Source of the DNA: Solihabitans fulvus
GTDB lineage: Bacteria > Actinomycetota > Actinomycetes > Mycobacteriales > Pseudonocardiaceae
Reading direction: 5' to 3'
Length of the DNA stretch: 64,000 nucleotides
NCBI RefSeq assembly: GCF_008386585.1
Contig: NZ_VUOB01000041.1
Span: forward strand, 275,299 to 339,298
In this document: in pieces, positions 15,950 through 24,692 of the stretch
How the letters are laid out: the number at the start of each line of letters is the position of its first letter
How positions within the stretch are numbered: position 1 is the first letter of the stretch
Made by a program: the position numbers and the translations under genes
The notes under the pieces: generated by a model
What the model saw: the letters and a program-made list of their open reading frames with translations, nothing else
Databases searched by the model: none
What the model was told of the DNA's origin: nothing

Positions 15950-18900
15950 ATGAGAACACTGAGACGTGCGGCCGCGTTGGCCGTCGGTGTGGCGTTGGGG
16001 GTGGCCGGCCTCGCGTCTCCTGTGCTGGCGGCCCCGACCGCGCCGCCCAAGCCGGTCGCCGACCCGACGCCAGCGCTACCAGCGCCCGTCACGGCACCGA
16101 AGCCGGGCGAGGCCGTGCCCAAGGACAAGAGCGGTCGGGTGCTGCTCTACCTCGACGGCCAGCAGGAGGCCGGCCTGCGTGACGCCGTCGGCAAGGTCGG
16201 CGGCGAGGTCACCACCGCCCAGGGCGGGCGCGTGCAGGCCGCCGTGCCGGCCGACAAGGTCGCCGAGCTGGCCAAGCAGCCCGCGGTGCAGAACATCCGC
16301 AGGCCCGAGCGCGCGCTGCCCATGGCGGTCACCTCCGAGGGCGTCTCCGCATCGGGCGCCGACGCCTGGATCAAGGCCGGCAGCAGGGGTGCCGGGGTCA
16401 AGATCGGCATCATCGACGTGGGCTTCGACAGCCTGGCCGACATCCAGAACGCAGGCGAACTCCCCGCGACCGGGCCGCAGCTCGCGATCAACACCAGCAA
16501 CTGCCACGACACCACCAAGTCCGAGGATCACGGCACCTCGGTCGCCGAGGTCGTGCACGACATGGCCCCCGACGCCTCCCTCTACCTCGCCTGCATCGAC
16601 GGCCCGCTGGACTTCGCGCCGGCCACGGACTGGCTGCAACAGCAGGGCGTGCAGGTCATCACCGCCGCCGTCGGCTTCCTGACCTCGGGCCGCGGCGACG
16701 GCGGCGGCGAACCGGGCAGCCCCGCCGACGTGGTCAAGCGCACCCGCCAGGCAGGCATCCTCTGGTCCGTCGCGGCCGGCAACCTGGCCGCCACCCATTT
16801 CGCCGGCAAGGCCGTCGACGCCGACGGCAACGGGTTCGTCGAGTTCTCCGGCACCGCCGAGAACAACGGCTTCAACCTGGCCGCCAACCACAAGACCACG
16901 GTCGGCCTCCGCTGGGACGCCTGGCCGAAGACGAACGAGGACCTCGACCTCTACGTCATGAAGTCGGCCCACCCGCCGACTGGTCCGACCGACCCGAACA
17001 TCATGGCTACCTCGGTGAACAACCAACGCGACGTCGTGGGCGGCGCGAGGCCGACCGAGGAAGTCACCTTCACCAACACCGACGGCGTGCCCCGCCAGTA
17101 CTTCGTCTACGTCAAGAACAACACGGCCAAGTTCACCACGTCCTTCGACCTGTTCGTGTTCGGCGCGGACGGCAAGCCGGGCGACGGCCTCCAGTACGTC
17201 ACCGCGCCGGGCAGTGTCACCGAGCCTGCGACCTCTCCCTATGCCATGGCGGTCGGCGCGACCAAGCCGGGCTCGGGCGCGCTCGAGTTCTACAGCGGCC
17301 AGGGCCCGACCATCGACGGCCGGATGAAGCCGGACATCACCGGGTTCGACGCGGTCAGCACCGCTCTCTACGGCCCGGCCGCGCTCGTGGGTACCTCGGC
17401 CGCCGCCGCGCACGTGGCCGGCGCGGCCGCGATCCTGAAGTCGGCCAATCCGCAGCTCGACGCCGCCCAGTTGCAGGCGTCGCTCCAGTCGAAGGCCAAC
17501 CCCGCGCGGGCGGACAACCAGTGGGGCAGCGGCACTCTGGCGCTCGGCACCCCGGACACCGTGCCGGCCTTCACCGGCAACGGCTACACCTCGCTGCCCG
17601 AACCGATCCGGATCCACAGCCAGGCCTACACCGTGGGCCAGATCTACACGCTGAAGGTCCCGAACCTCCCGGCCGACGCGACCGCGGTCGCGCTGACCAT
17701 CTCGGGCAGGTCGGACGTCGCGACCGGTTTCGATCTGTTCCCCGGTGACCCGACGCAGTCCACCAGCAAGGCAACCACCCTGGCCGTCCGGCCGGGCGGC
17801 GGTTTCACCAGCGTCTCGGTGATCGCCCCGGTCGGCAAGGATGGCGGCATCCGCGTGCGCAACCGGGCCGGCAACGCCTGGCTCGTGGTCGAGGAGTTCG
17901 GCTACTTCAGCGCGCAGGGTGCGTCCACCTACTTCGCCAAGCCCTCGCCGGAGCGGATCGTCGACACCCGTGGCATCGGCGCAACGCAGCGCACCGGGCC
18001 GCTCGCGGCCGGCACCAACTTCCCCGTCACCGTCCGCGGTGTCGCCGGCGTGCCGCAGGATGCCACCTCGGTGGTGATCAACCTGACCGGTGTCGAGGCG
18101 ACCGACGAGACCTACCTGTCCACCTACGCGGCCAACCCCACCGGCATCTCCGCGCTGAGCCTGCGCCGGACCGACCGGCGCTCGAACATGGTGATCGTGC
18201 CGATCGCCCCGGACGGCACCATCAAGATCAGCAACACCGCCGGAGTCGGCTCGACCCAGGTGATCGTCGACGTCGTCGGCTGGTTCTCCCAGGGCAGCGG
18301 CGCGCGCTACGTGGCGCTGCCCGAGGCCAGCCGGATCGTCGACACGGCAACCGGAACCGGGCTGCGCAACACGCCGCTCGGCCAGGGCGAGATCGGCGCC
18401 TTCCAGGTCGGCGGGCTCGCCGGGGTGAGCCGCTCCGCCACCACGGCGGTGCTCACCGTCACCGGCACCGAGGACACCCAGGGCACCGAACTCACGATCA
18501 ACTCGACCGAGGTCGGCTGGTCCCCGGTGACCAACATCGGTATCGGCAAGAACGAGTCGGAGGCCGGCACGGTGTTCGCCCCGTTGGGCGCCAGCGGTCA
18601 GGTCGACATCCGCAACGAACGCGGCCAGGCCAGGGTCGCGGCCGACGTGTCCGGTTACTTCGTCGGCGGCAGCCAGGTGACCGGCCCGGTCGGCAACTGC
18701 GTGCTGCCGAGGAACGAGGCGGGCTTCGCCAGCGCGTTCGACGGCCGTGCGGAGACCGGGCTCGACGGCTGGCAGGTCGCCGGCACGAAGCCGATCCTGC
18801 GGGACGGCTGCGAACTGGCCACCGACACCGGCACCGACGTGTCCTGGTATGCCCTGCACACCTACGCCAACGACTACACGCTGAAGCTGGACTGGAAGGC

Positions 18901-20431
18901 CACCACGGACAACGCCGACTCTGGTGTGTTCGTCGGCTTCGCCAATCCCGGCGGCGATCCCGCCGTGCCCGCCACGCGTGGGCTCGAGGTGCAGATCGGA
19001 CCGAAGAACGCCACGGGCACCCTCGCAACCGGCGGCATCGTCGGCTTCCAGGCGCCGACCTCGGCGGCGGCGAAGCCGACCGGCCAGTGGAACACCTTCG
19101 AGATCACGGTCGGCTGGAACATGGTCACGGTGCTGCTCAACGGCCAGAAGGTCAACGAGTACACGAGCACGGACCCGAACAAGTTCAATGTCAACAGCTT
19201 CGTCGGGTTGCAGAACAACGGCGGCAACAGTCAGGTGCGCTTCCGGGATGTCCGGATCAAGCGCAACACGCCGGTGCGGTCCGGCACGTTCGTCGGCGCG
19301 AACAACCGCTGCCTCGACCTGGCCAACGGCAATCCGGACAACACCCTGGTCCGGCTGTGGGACTGCAACGGCGGGTTCGCCCAGGCGTGGAGCATGCTGG
19401 GCGACGGAACCGTTCAGGCCGCCGGCAAGTGCCTGACCGTGGACAAGTTCGGCACGGCCAACGGCACCGCTGCGCTGTTGTGGGACTGCGGCGGGGAGGA
19501 CAGCCAGCAGTGGCTGCTGCGCCAGGACGGCGCGCTGATCAACCCCCATTCAGGTCGGTGCCTCACGCCGGCGTCCGGCGACCTCGGTGCGGCAACGGTG
19601 ATCCAGGACTGCGCGGGCCGGTCCGATCAGGTCTGGCGCGCGCCGAACCCCGCCGGTGGCAGGGTAGGCGCGTTGACCGGCCCCGGTGGCAGGTGCCTCG
19701 ACGTGCCCAACAACAATCCGCTCAACGTCGGTCTGCGACTCTGGGACTGCAACGGCGGCGTGGCGCAGCAGTGGTCAGCGACCGGTGACGGCACGGTTCG
19801 TGCGGACGGCAAGTGCCTGACCGTGGACAAGGCCGGCACGGCCGCCGGCACCGCCGCGCTGCTGTGGGAGTGCAACGCGGATCCCGCGCAGCAGTGGCTG
19901 GCCAGGGCGGACGGCACGCTCGTCAACCCGAAGTCCGGGCGCTGCCTGACCGCGGCTTCCGGAGACAGCCAGGCTGCACTGTCCATCCAGGACTGCCTGG
20001 CCACCTCGCTCCAGCAGTGGCAGCACACCTTCCAGACCGTGTCGCGTGGTCCGATCACCGGTGTCGGCGGCAAGTGCGTCGACGTGATGGGTTCGAATCC
20101 GAGCAACTCCAAGGTATGGCTGTGGACCTGCTACGGACCGACCGGCCAGCTCTGGTATGCCACGGGTGACGGCACCGTCCAGAGCATGGGCAAGTGCCTC
20201 GACGTCGTCGGGGCAGGGACCGCCAACGCGACCGAGGTCGAGTTGTGGCAGTGCAACGGCAACAACGCCCAGCAGTGGGTCCAGCGGCCCAACGGGGCGT
20301 TGGTGAACCCCGTGTCGAACAGGGTTCTCGACGACCAGTTCGGCAACACCACCGACGGCAACTACCTCCAGATCTACGACTGGAACGGTGGGGCGTACCA
20401 GCGCTGGTCCACGCCGGCGCACGCGAGCTGA
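15950..20431 (+). CDS. Secreted modular S8 subtilisin-like protease with ricin lectin domains
   Basis: 1493-residue exported protein. The ATG at 15950 is chosen over the earlier in-frame ATG at 15911 because it starts a typical signal peptide (RTLRRAAALAVGVALGVAGL, cleavage near VLA-AP). The subtilase triad is visible as Asp156 (IGIIDVGFDS), His194 (DHGTSVAEVV) and Ser483 (GTSAAAAHVAGAA). A beta domain of about 100 residues is inserted between His and Ser (about 306-405). Next come three copies of an actinobacterial beta module with VAGVP and DVVGWF signatures (about 540-905), a concanavalin-like DUF1080-type domain (about 924-1107), and three ricin B-type lectin domains (starting near 1108, 1240 and 1367) with repeated QxW motifs. 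This implies a carbohydrate-targeted extracellular endopeptidase. It is transcribed alone; a strong terminator follows. Confidence 0.93.
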   Translation: MRTLRRAAALAVGVALGVAGLASPVLAAPTAPPKPVADPTPALPAPVTAPKPGEAVPKDKSGRVLLYLDGQQEAGLRDAVGKVGGEVTTAQGGRVQAAVPADKVAELAKQPAVQNIRRPERALPMAVTSEGVSASGADAWIKAGSRGAGVKIGIIDVGFDSLADIQNAGELPATGPQLAINTSNCHDTTKSEDHGTSVAEVVHDMAPDASLYLACIDGPLDFAPATDWLQQQGVQVITAAVGFLTSGRGDGGGEPGSPADVVKRTRQAGILWSVAAGNLAATHFAGKAVDADGNGFVEFSGTAENNGFNLAANHKTTVGLRWDAWPKTNEDLDLYVMKSAHPPTGPTDPNIMATSVNNQRDVVGGARPTEEVTFTNTDGVPRQYFVYVKNNTAKFTTSFDLFVFGADGKPGDGLQYVTAPGSVTEPATSPYAMAVGATKPGSGALEFYSGQGPTIDGRMKPDITGFDAVSTALYGPAALVGTSAAAAHVAGAAAILKSANPQLDAAQLQASLQSKANPARADNQWGSGTLALGTPDTVPAFTGNGYTSLPEPIRIHSQAYTVGQIYTLKVPNLPADATAVALTISGRSDVATGFDLFPGDPTQSTSKATTLAVRPGGGFTSVSVIAPVGKDGGIRVRNRAGNAWLVVEEFGYFSAQGASTYFAKPSPERIVDTRGIGATQRTGPLAAGTNFPVTVRGVAGVPQDATSVVINLTGVEATDETYLSTYAANPTGISALSLRRTDRRSNMVIVPIAPDGTIKISNTAGVGSTQVIVDVVGWFSQGSGARYVALPEASRIVDTATGTGLRNTPLGQGEIGAFQVGGLAGVSRSATTAVLTVTGTEDTQGTELTINSTEVGWSPVTNIGIGKNESEAGTVFAPLGASGQVDIRNERGQARVAADVSGYFVGGSQVTGPVGNCVLPRNEAGFASAFDGRAETGLDGWQVAGTKPILRDGCELATDTGTDVSWYALHTYANDYTLKLDWKATTDNADSGVFVGFANPGGDPAVPATRGLEVQIGPKNATGTLATGGIVGFQAPTSAAAKPTGQWNTFEITVGWNMVTVLLNGQKVNEYTSTDPNKFNVNSFVGLQNNGGNSQVRFRDVRIKRNTPVRSGTFVGANNRCLDLANGNPDNTLVRLWDCNGGFAQAWSMLGDGTVQAAGKCLTVDKFGTANGTAALLWDCGGEDSQQWLLRQDGALINPHSGRCLTPASGDLGAATVIQDCAGRSDQVWRAPNPAGGRVGALTGPGGRCLDVPNNNPLNVGLRLWDCNGGVAQQWSATGDGTVRADGKCLTVDKAGTAAGTAALLWECNADPAQQWLARADGTLVNPKSGRCLTAASGDSQAALSIQDCLATSLQQWQHTFQTVSRGPITGVGGKCVDVMGSNPSNSKVWLWTCYGPTGQLWYATGDGTVQSMGKCLDVVGAGTANATEVELWQCNGNNAQQWVQRPNGALVNPVSNRVLDDQFGNTTDGNYLQIYDWNGGAYQRWSTPAHAS

Positions 20432-20456
20432 GCGGGTAGCGACACGACAACGCACG

Positions 20457-20500
20457 ACAGGGAAGGGGCGGTCGCCGGGAGGCGGCCGCCCCTTCCCTGT
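20457..20500 (+). terminator. Intrinsic terminator of the subtilisin gene
   Basis: Perfect 15-bp inverted repeat: ACAGGGAAGGGGCGG at 20457-20471 and CCGCCCCTTCCCTGT at 20486-20500, with a 14-base loop, 25 bases after the stop codon. A strong U-tract is absent, which is common in high-GC genomes. Confidence 0.85.
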
Positions 20501-20541
20501 CTGCCGGTCCCACCCGGTGACCGGTTCCGTAAGCTGCCTCG

Positions 20542-21195
20542 GTGACGTTCACGGGTTTCGGGGAACACGCGGTCGACTTCTTCGACGGCCTCGGCGCGGA
20601 CAACTCCAAGGCGTACTGGGACGACAACCGCGACACCTACCAGTCGGACGTGCGCGCGCCCATGGAGGCGCTGCTCGCCGAACTGGAGCAGGAGTTCGGC
20701 CCTGGCAAGGTGTTTCGGCCGTTTCGGGACGTTCGGTTCAGCAAGGACAAGACGCCGTACAAAGAACACTGCGGCGGCGTGGTCGAGCAGGGCAGGGGCG
20801 GCGGCGCGTACTACGTGCAGGTCAGCTCCGAAGGACTGATGGTGGGTGGCGGCTCGTTCGCGATGGCCGGGGACCAGCTCGCGCGGTTCCGCGCCGCGGT
20901 GGCGGAGGACCGGCGCGGAGGCGTCCTCGAAGGACTGCTGGCCACGCTCGCCAAGGCGGGCTGGGAGGTGCGCGGCGACCAGCTCAAGACCCGGCCGCGC
21001 GGGTACGACGCCGACCACCCTCGGATCGAGCTGCTGCGCCGCCGCAGGCTGTACGCCGTGAAGATCTGGGAGCCCGACGACGCGCTGCACGAGCGCGCCA
21101 CGCTGGACCGGGTCCGCAAGGGTTGGCGCGCGCTGCGCCCGTTCAACGAATGGTGCGTCGACCACATCGGACTCAGCGACAAGCCGTGGCGGTAG
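20542..21195 (+). CDS. DUF2461 family protein
   Basis: 217-residue cytoplasmic protein of the DUF2461/TIGR02453 family, recognised by the N-terminal FFDGLGADNSKAYWDDNR and the central FRDVRFSKDKTPYKEHCG. The molecular function of the family is not established. The GTG at 20542 is the only reasonable start and no clear ribosome site precedes it, so it may be read from a leaderless or very short message. It stands between a terminator and pyk and looks monocistronic. Confidence 0.88.
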   Translation: MTFTGFGEHAVDFFDGLGADNSKAYWDDNRDTYQSDVRAPMEALLAELEQEFGPGKVFRPFRDVRFSKDKTPYKEHCGGVVEQGRGGGAYYVQVSSEGLMVGGGSFAMAGDQLARFRAAVAEDRRGGVLEGLLATLAKAGWEVRGDQLKTRPRGYDADHPRIELLRRRRLYAVKIWEPDDALHERATLDRVRKGWRALRPFNEWCVDHIGLSDKPWR

Positions 21196-21358
21196 CGGTT
21201 GCTCCGCATCGAGGGCTCCGCCACACCCTGGGACAATCGGATAACGCAGAGCAACGTCGTGGCCACGCAACGGCGAATTTTTGCGAGTTTCGTGCCTGGC
21301 AGGCCGCCTGTCCGGAGATTACTTGCCAGTACTTCGGGATCGGTCCAGCCCGGGACGC

Positions 21359-21375
21359 TAGGCTGCCGGAACGTG
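21359..21375 (+). promoter_or_regulatory. Candidate -10 box of a leaderless pyk transcript
   Basis: TAGGCT at 21359-21364 matches the actinomycete -10 consensus. A start site seven or so bases downstream would fall on or just before the pyk GTG at 21373, which has no ribosome site. I see no good -35. Inference only. Confidence 0.4.
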
Positions 21376-22797
21376 AGCCGACGCGCGAAGATCGTCTGTA
21401 CCATGGGGCCTGCCACCGCCACACCGGACAAGGTGCGCGAGCTTGTCGCCGCCGGTATGGACGTGGCCAGGATGAACTTCAGTCACGGCAGCCATGCCGA
21501 CCACAAGCAGGTCTATGACCTCGTGCGCGCAGCAGCGGACGAGTCGGAGCGCGCGGTCGGCATCCTGGCTGACCTCCAGGGCCCGAAGATCCGCCTCGGC
21601 AGGTTCGCCGGCGGACCGGTCCAGTGGCGCAACGGGGACATTGTCCGAATCACCGTCGAAGACGTCGCCGGCACGCACGACCGGGTGTCCACCACGTACA
21701 AGGGCCTGGCCAAGGACGCCAAGGTCGGCGACCGATTGCTGGTCGACGACGGCAAGGTCGGCCTGGTCGTCACGGACGTCGAGGGCCCCGACGTGGTCTG
21801 CGAGGTCACCGAGGGCGGCCCGGTCAGCGACAACAAGGGCCTCTCGCTGCCCGGCATGGACGTGTCCGTGCCGGCGATGAGCGAGAAGGACGTCGAGGAC
21901 CTGGAGTTCGCGCTCGGACTCGGCGTCGACTTCATCGCGCTGTCCTTCGTGCGGTCGCCCGCCGACATCGACCTGGTGCACCAGGTGATGGACCGGGTCG
22001 GCAAGGGCAGGCTGCCGGTGGTCGCCAAGGTGGAGAAGCCCGAGGCGGTGGACAACCTCGAGGCCATCGTGCTGGCCTTCGACGGCATCATGGTCGCCCG
22101 CGGTGACCTGGGCGTGGAGCTGCCGCTCGAGCACGTGCCGCTGGTGCAGAAGCGCGCGATCCAGATCGCCCGCGAGAACGCCAAGCCGGTGATCGTGGCC
22201 ACCCAGATGCTCGATTCGATGATCAGCAACTCGCGGCCGACCAGGGCGGAGACGTCCGACGTCGCCAACGCGGTGCTGGACGGCGCCGACGCCCTGATGC
22301 TGTCCGGTGAGACCAGCGTCGGCCGCTACGCGATCGAGTCCGTGCAGACCATGAGCCGGATCATCGTGGCGGTGGAGACCGAGTCGACGGTGGTGCCGCC
22401 GCTGACGCACGTGCCGCGCACCAAGCGCGGCGTGCTCTCCTACGCGGCCAGGGACATCGGTGAGCGGCTGAACGCGAAGGCGCTGGTCGCCTTCACCCAG
22501 TCCGGTGACACCGTGCGGCGGCTCGCGCGCCTGCACACGCCGCTGCCGCTGCTCGCGTTCACTCCCGAGCAGGACGTGCTGAGTCAGCTTGCTCTCACCT
22601 GGGGCACCGAGACGTTCCTGGTGCCTAAGGTGAACTCGACGGACGAGATGGTCCGCCAGGTGGACCAGTCGATGCTCTCGATCGGCCGCTACCAGCCGGG
22701 TGACCTGGTGGTCATCGTGGCCGGTTCGCCGCCTGGGACCGTCGGCTCGACCAACCTCATCCGGGTCCACAGGCTCGGCGAGGAAGACCACGCCTGA
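21373..22797 (+). CDS. pyk: Pyruvate kinase
   Basis: 474-residue glycolytic enzyme converting phosphoenolpyruvate and ADP to pyruvate and ATP. The start is the GTG at 21373, giving SRRAKIVCTMGPATATPDKV, which aligns with the usual N terminus. An open frame extends 58 codons upstream to 21199 without family resemblance. Visible landmarks: MDVARMNFSHG (active-site region), the B-domain between about 70 and 165, VAKVEKPEAVDNL and IMVARGDLGVELP (metal and phosphate sites), and ATQMLDSMISNSRPTRAETSDVANAVLDG, the family signature. The C-terminal domain carries allosteric-site candidates (FTQSGDTVRRLA). A stem-loop lies between it and tesB. Confidence 0.97.
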   Translation: MSRRAKIVCTMGPATATPDKVRELVAAGMDVARMNFSHGSHADHKQVYDLVRAAADESERAVGILADLQGPKIRLGRFAGGPVQWRNGDIVRITVEDVAGTHDRVSTTYKGLAKDAKVGDRLLVDDGKVGLVVTDVEGPDVVCEVTEGGPVSDNKGLSLPGMDVSVPAMSEKDVEDLEFALGLGVDFIALSFVRSPADIDLVHQVMDRVGKGRLPVVAKVEKPEAVDNLEAIVLAFDGIMVARGDLGVELPLEHVPLVQKRAIQIARENAKPVIVATQMLDSMISNSRPTRAETSDVANAVLDGADALMLSGETSVGRYAIESVQTMSRIIVAVETESTVVPPLTHVPRTKRGVLSYAARDIGERLNAKALVAFTQSGDTVRRLARLHTPLPLLAFTPEQDVLSQLALTWGTETFLVPKVNSTDEMVRQVDQSMLSIGRYQPGDLVVIVAGSPPGTVGSTNLIRVHRLGEEDHA

Positions 22798-22810
22798 CCT
22801 GCTGCGGAGC

Positions 22811-22863
22811 GCCGCACGGGCCGTTTGTAGGGAGTTCCATTTGACGGAGGCGGCCCGTGCGGC
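22811..22863 (+). promoter_or_regulatory. 13-bp inverted repeat enclosing the tesB ribosome site and start
   Basis: GCCGCACGGGCCG at 22811-22823 and CGGCCCGTGCGGC at 22851-22863 are perfect complements. The 27-base loop contains GGGAG (22830-22834) and the TTG start (22841). It begins 14 bases after the pyk stop, so it could be a pyk terminator, a translational control element for tesB, or both. Confidence 0.6.
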
Positions 22864-23782
22864 GGCCGCCGATCCAACCGCTTCGGCGGACGGGTCGGTG
22901 CCGCTGACCAGTGACGGCGTTCCATGCGGGCAGCCGGTGCTCGACCGGCTCGTCGCGCTGCTCGACCTCGAGCGCATCGAGGAGAACATCTTCCGGGGCG
23001 TGAGCCCCGCGGAGTCGCCGGTGCGGGTGTTCGGCGGCCAGGTCGCCGGTCAGGCGCTGGTGGCGGCCGGCCGGACGGTTCCGCCGGAGCGCCACGTGCA
23101 CTCGCTGCACGCGTATTTCATTCGTCCGGGTGACCCGAGCATCCCGATCGTGTACGAGGTCGACCGCATCCGGGACGGGCACTCGTTCACCACCCGCCGC
23201 GTGGTTGGCGTGCAGCGCGGCAAGGCGATCTTCTCGCTGTCGGCGTCCTTCCAGATCGACGAGGGCGGGATCGACCACGCCGAGCCCATGCCCGACGTGC
23301 CGGACCCCGAGTCGCTGCCGACCTACGCGGAGCGGGTGGCGCCGTATCGGGCGCAGATGGGTCCGTTCGCGAGCATGCCGAGGCCGATCGACCTGCGGTA
23401 CGTGACGGAGCCGGCCTGGGTGACCAGGGAGGCGGGCCCGCGCGAGGCGCGCAACCAGGTGTGGATGAGGGCCGACGGCAAGCTGCCGGACGACGACCTG
23501 CTGCACGTGTGCGTGCTGGCGTATGCGTCGGACATGACGCTGCTGGACTCGGTGCTGGCCAGGCACGGCGTGTACTGGGGCGTGGACAAGGTGCTCGGCG
23601 CGAGCCTGGACCACGCGATGTGGTTCCACCGCCGGTTCCGCGCCGACGAGTGGTTCCTGTACGACTGCGCCTCGCCGAGCGCGTCGGGCGCGCGCGGGCT
23701 GGCCACGGGCCGGTTCTTTGCCCAGGACGGCACGCTGGTGGCGACCGTCGTGCAGGAGGGCCTGCTCCGCGTCCTGCCGTAG
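22841..23782 (+). CDS. tesB: Acyl-CoA thioesterase II (TesB type)
   Basis: 313-residue double-hotdog thioesterase that hydrolyses acyl-CoA to free acid and CoA in the cytoplasm. Typical TesB segments are FRGVSPAESPVRVFGGQVAGQAL, HSLHAYFIRPGD, DGHSFTTRRVVGVQ, YASDMTLLDS and LDHAMWFHR near the C terminus. The first residues after the TTG are an alanine-rich tail before the fold. The TTG at 22841 is chosen because GGGAG lies six bases upstream; a GTG at 22898 is an alternative if the preceding hairpin is only a terminator. The gene is 43 bases after pyk on the same strand, so co-transcription is possible. Confidence 0.92.
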   Translation: MTEAARAAAADPTASADGSVPLTSDGVPCGQPVLDRLVALLDLERIEENIFRGVSPAESPVRVFGGQVAGQALVAAGRTVPPERHVHSLHAYFIRPGDPSIPIVYEVDRIRDGHSFTTRRVVGVQRGKAIFSLSASFQIDEGGIDHAEPMPDVPDPESLPTYAERVAPYRAQMGPFASMPRPIDLRYVTEPAWVTREAGPREARNQVWMRADGKLPDDDLLHVCVLAYASDMTLLDSVLARHGVYWGVDKVLGASLDHAMWFHRRFRADEWFLYDCASPSASGARGLATGRFFAQDGTLVATVVQEGLLRVLP

Positions 23783-23975
23783 CGGCGGTCGGCTCCGTTT
23801 CACTACGGAACGTTTCCGACCCGTGTCCCTCCGCTACCGGGCCGGGCCGATCTGGCAGGGTCCTGCGCCGAACCAGTTGTCCTGGGGGCTATCCGATCCT
23901 GGGCTTCGGCGGCGCTCAGTACGCCGACGGTCGTTGAGGCTTGCTGCCTGTAGCGGTTCGTTTCATCTGTTCGTG

Positions 23976-24018
23976 GCGTCTAGTTGGATAGACGCTTGAA
24001 TGTCTAGCTCGCTAGACT
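23976..24018 (+). promoter_or_regulatory. Twin palindromic operators of hicAB
   Basis: Two copies of GTCTA-N6-TAGAC lie at 23978-23993 and 24002-24017, exactly 24 bp apart. The first extends to GCGTCTA/TAGACGC and the second to GTCTAGC/GCTAGAC. TAGACT at 24013-24018 is a plausible -10, placing a transcription start at the ATG (24026), so the message would be leaderless and the second palindrome would cover the promoter. Probable autoregulatory site for the HicB helix-turn-helix. Confidence 0.7.
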
Positions 24019-24025
24019 TAAGCTC

Positions 24026-24286
24026 ATGGTGGTCAAGCGGATGAAGCCGGCGCAGGCGATGAGGCTTGTGCACAAAGCGGCTCGCCGTGTCGGACTCAAC
24101 GTTGTTGAGTTGCGCGGTCGAGGCAAGGGTTCGCATCGCATCTACGCGCTGGTCGACTCCGAAGGAGCCGAGGTGGGAAGGTTCGGCCTGACCAGCCATG
24201 CGCGCGAACTGTCCTGGGCAGTGCTGCGCAACCTCGAGGACGGGCTGGCCCGTCTGTTCGGTGAGAAGTGGATGGAGGAGTCATGA
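24026..24286 (+). CDS. hicA: HicA-family mRNA interferase toxin
   Basis: 86-residue protein of the HicA fold, a small double-stranded-RNA-binding-like ribonuclease toxin that cleaves mRNA. The family motif with the catalytic histidine is visible as GKGSHRIYAL, followed by VGRFGLTSHARELSWAVLRNL. The ATG at 24026 has no ribosome site and would be leaderless; an in-frame ATG at 24041 gives a more compact start beginning KPAQAMRLVH. It overlaps the antitoxin start by four bases (ATGA). The pair is preceded by two matching palindromes. C-terminal residues LFGEKWMEES extend slightly beyond the minimal HicA core. Confidence 0.8.
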   Translation: MVVKRMKPAQAMRLVHKAARRVGLNVVELRGRGKGSHRIYALVDSEGAEVGRFGLTSHARELSWAVLRNLEDGLARLFGEKWMEES

Positions 24287-24663
24287 CCGCCTACGACGTG
24301 ACCGTTTCCAGGGAGGACAACCTGTGGGTGGCCGTCGTGGACGGTCTCGCGCCGGCAGCTACGGACGTCGAGCACTTCGCGGATCTCGAAACGGAGGTGC
24401 GCGACCTGATCTCCGGGCTGACGGAGTCCGACCCGGATGACTTCGCTCTGCGGTGGCACTACCTGGTTGGTGGCGAGGACGTTACGGAGCAGATTCAACG
24501 CGTTCTGGCTCTGGAGAGTGAATTGCGCGAGTTGCAGGCTGCTCGGGACCGGGCACGCAACGAGGCTGTGTCGACCCTGCTCAAGGCCGGCGCGTCGCAA
24601 CGAGCGATTGGCGACGTGCTCAACCTTTCCCACCAGCGCGTCAACCAGTTGATCAACCATTGA
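24283..24663 (+). CDS. hicB: HicB-family antitoxin with C-terminal helix-turn-helix
   Basis: 126-residue partner of HicA. The N-terminal half (MTAYDVTVSREDNLWVAVVDGL) has the HicB pseudo-RNase H sheet that would block the toxin active site. A coiled-coil-like linker follows (QIQRVLALESELRELQAARDRA). The C terminus is a helix-turn-helix (KAGASQRAIGDVLNLSHQRVNQLI) suited to binding the two palindromes upstream. The ATG at 24283 is chosen over an in-frame ATG at 24268 because GGAGG at 24274-24278 precedes it and it forms the ATGA overlap with hicA. It converges with the next gene, 29 bases away. Confidence 0.8.
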   Translation: MTAYDVTVSREDNLWVAVVDGLAPAATDVEHFADLETEVRDLISGLTESDPDDFALRWHYLVGGEDVTEQIQRVLALESELRELQAARDRARNEAVSTLLKAGASQRAIGDVLNLSHQRVNQLINH

Positions 24664-24692
24664 CTCAGCTCCGCGACATGACCGGCCGCCTG

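Noticed and set aside
20088..20104. GGGTTCGAATCC resembling a tRNA T-arm
   Set aside because: It lies inside a ricin domain codon run; no acceptor or anticodon arms fit around it.
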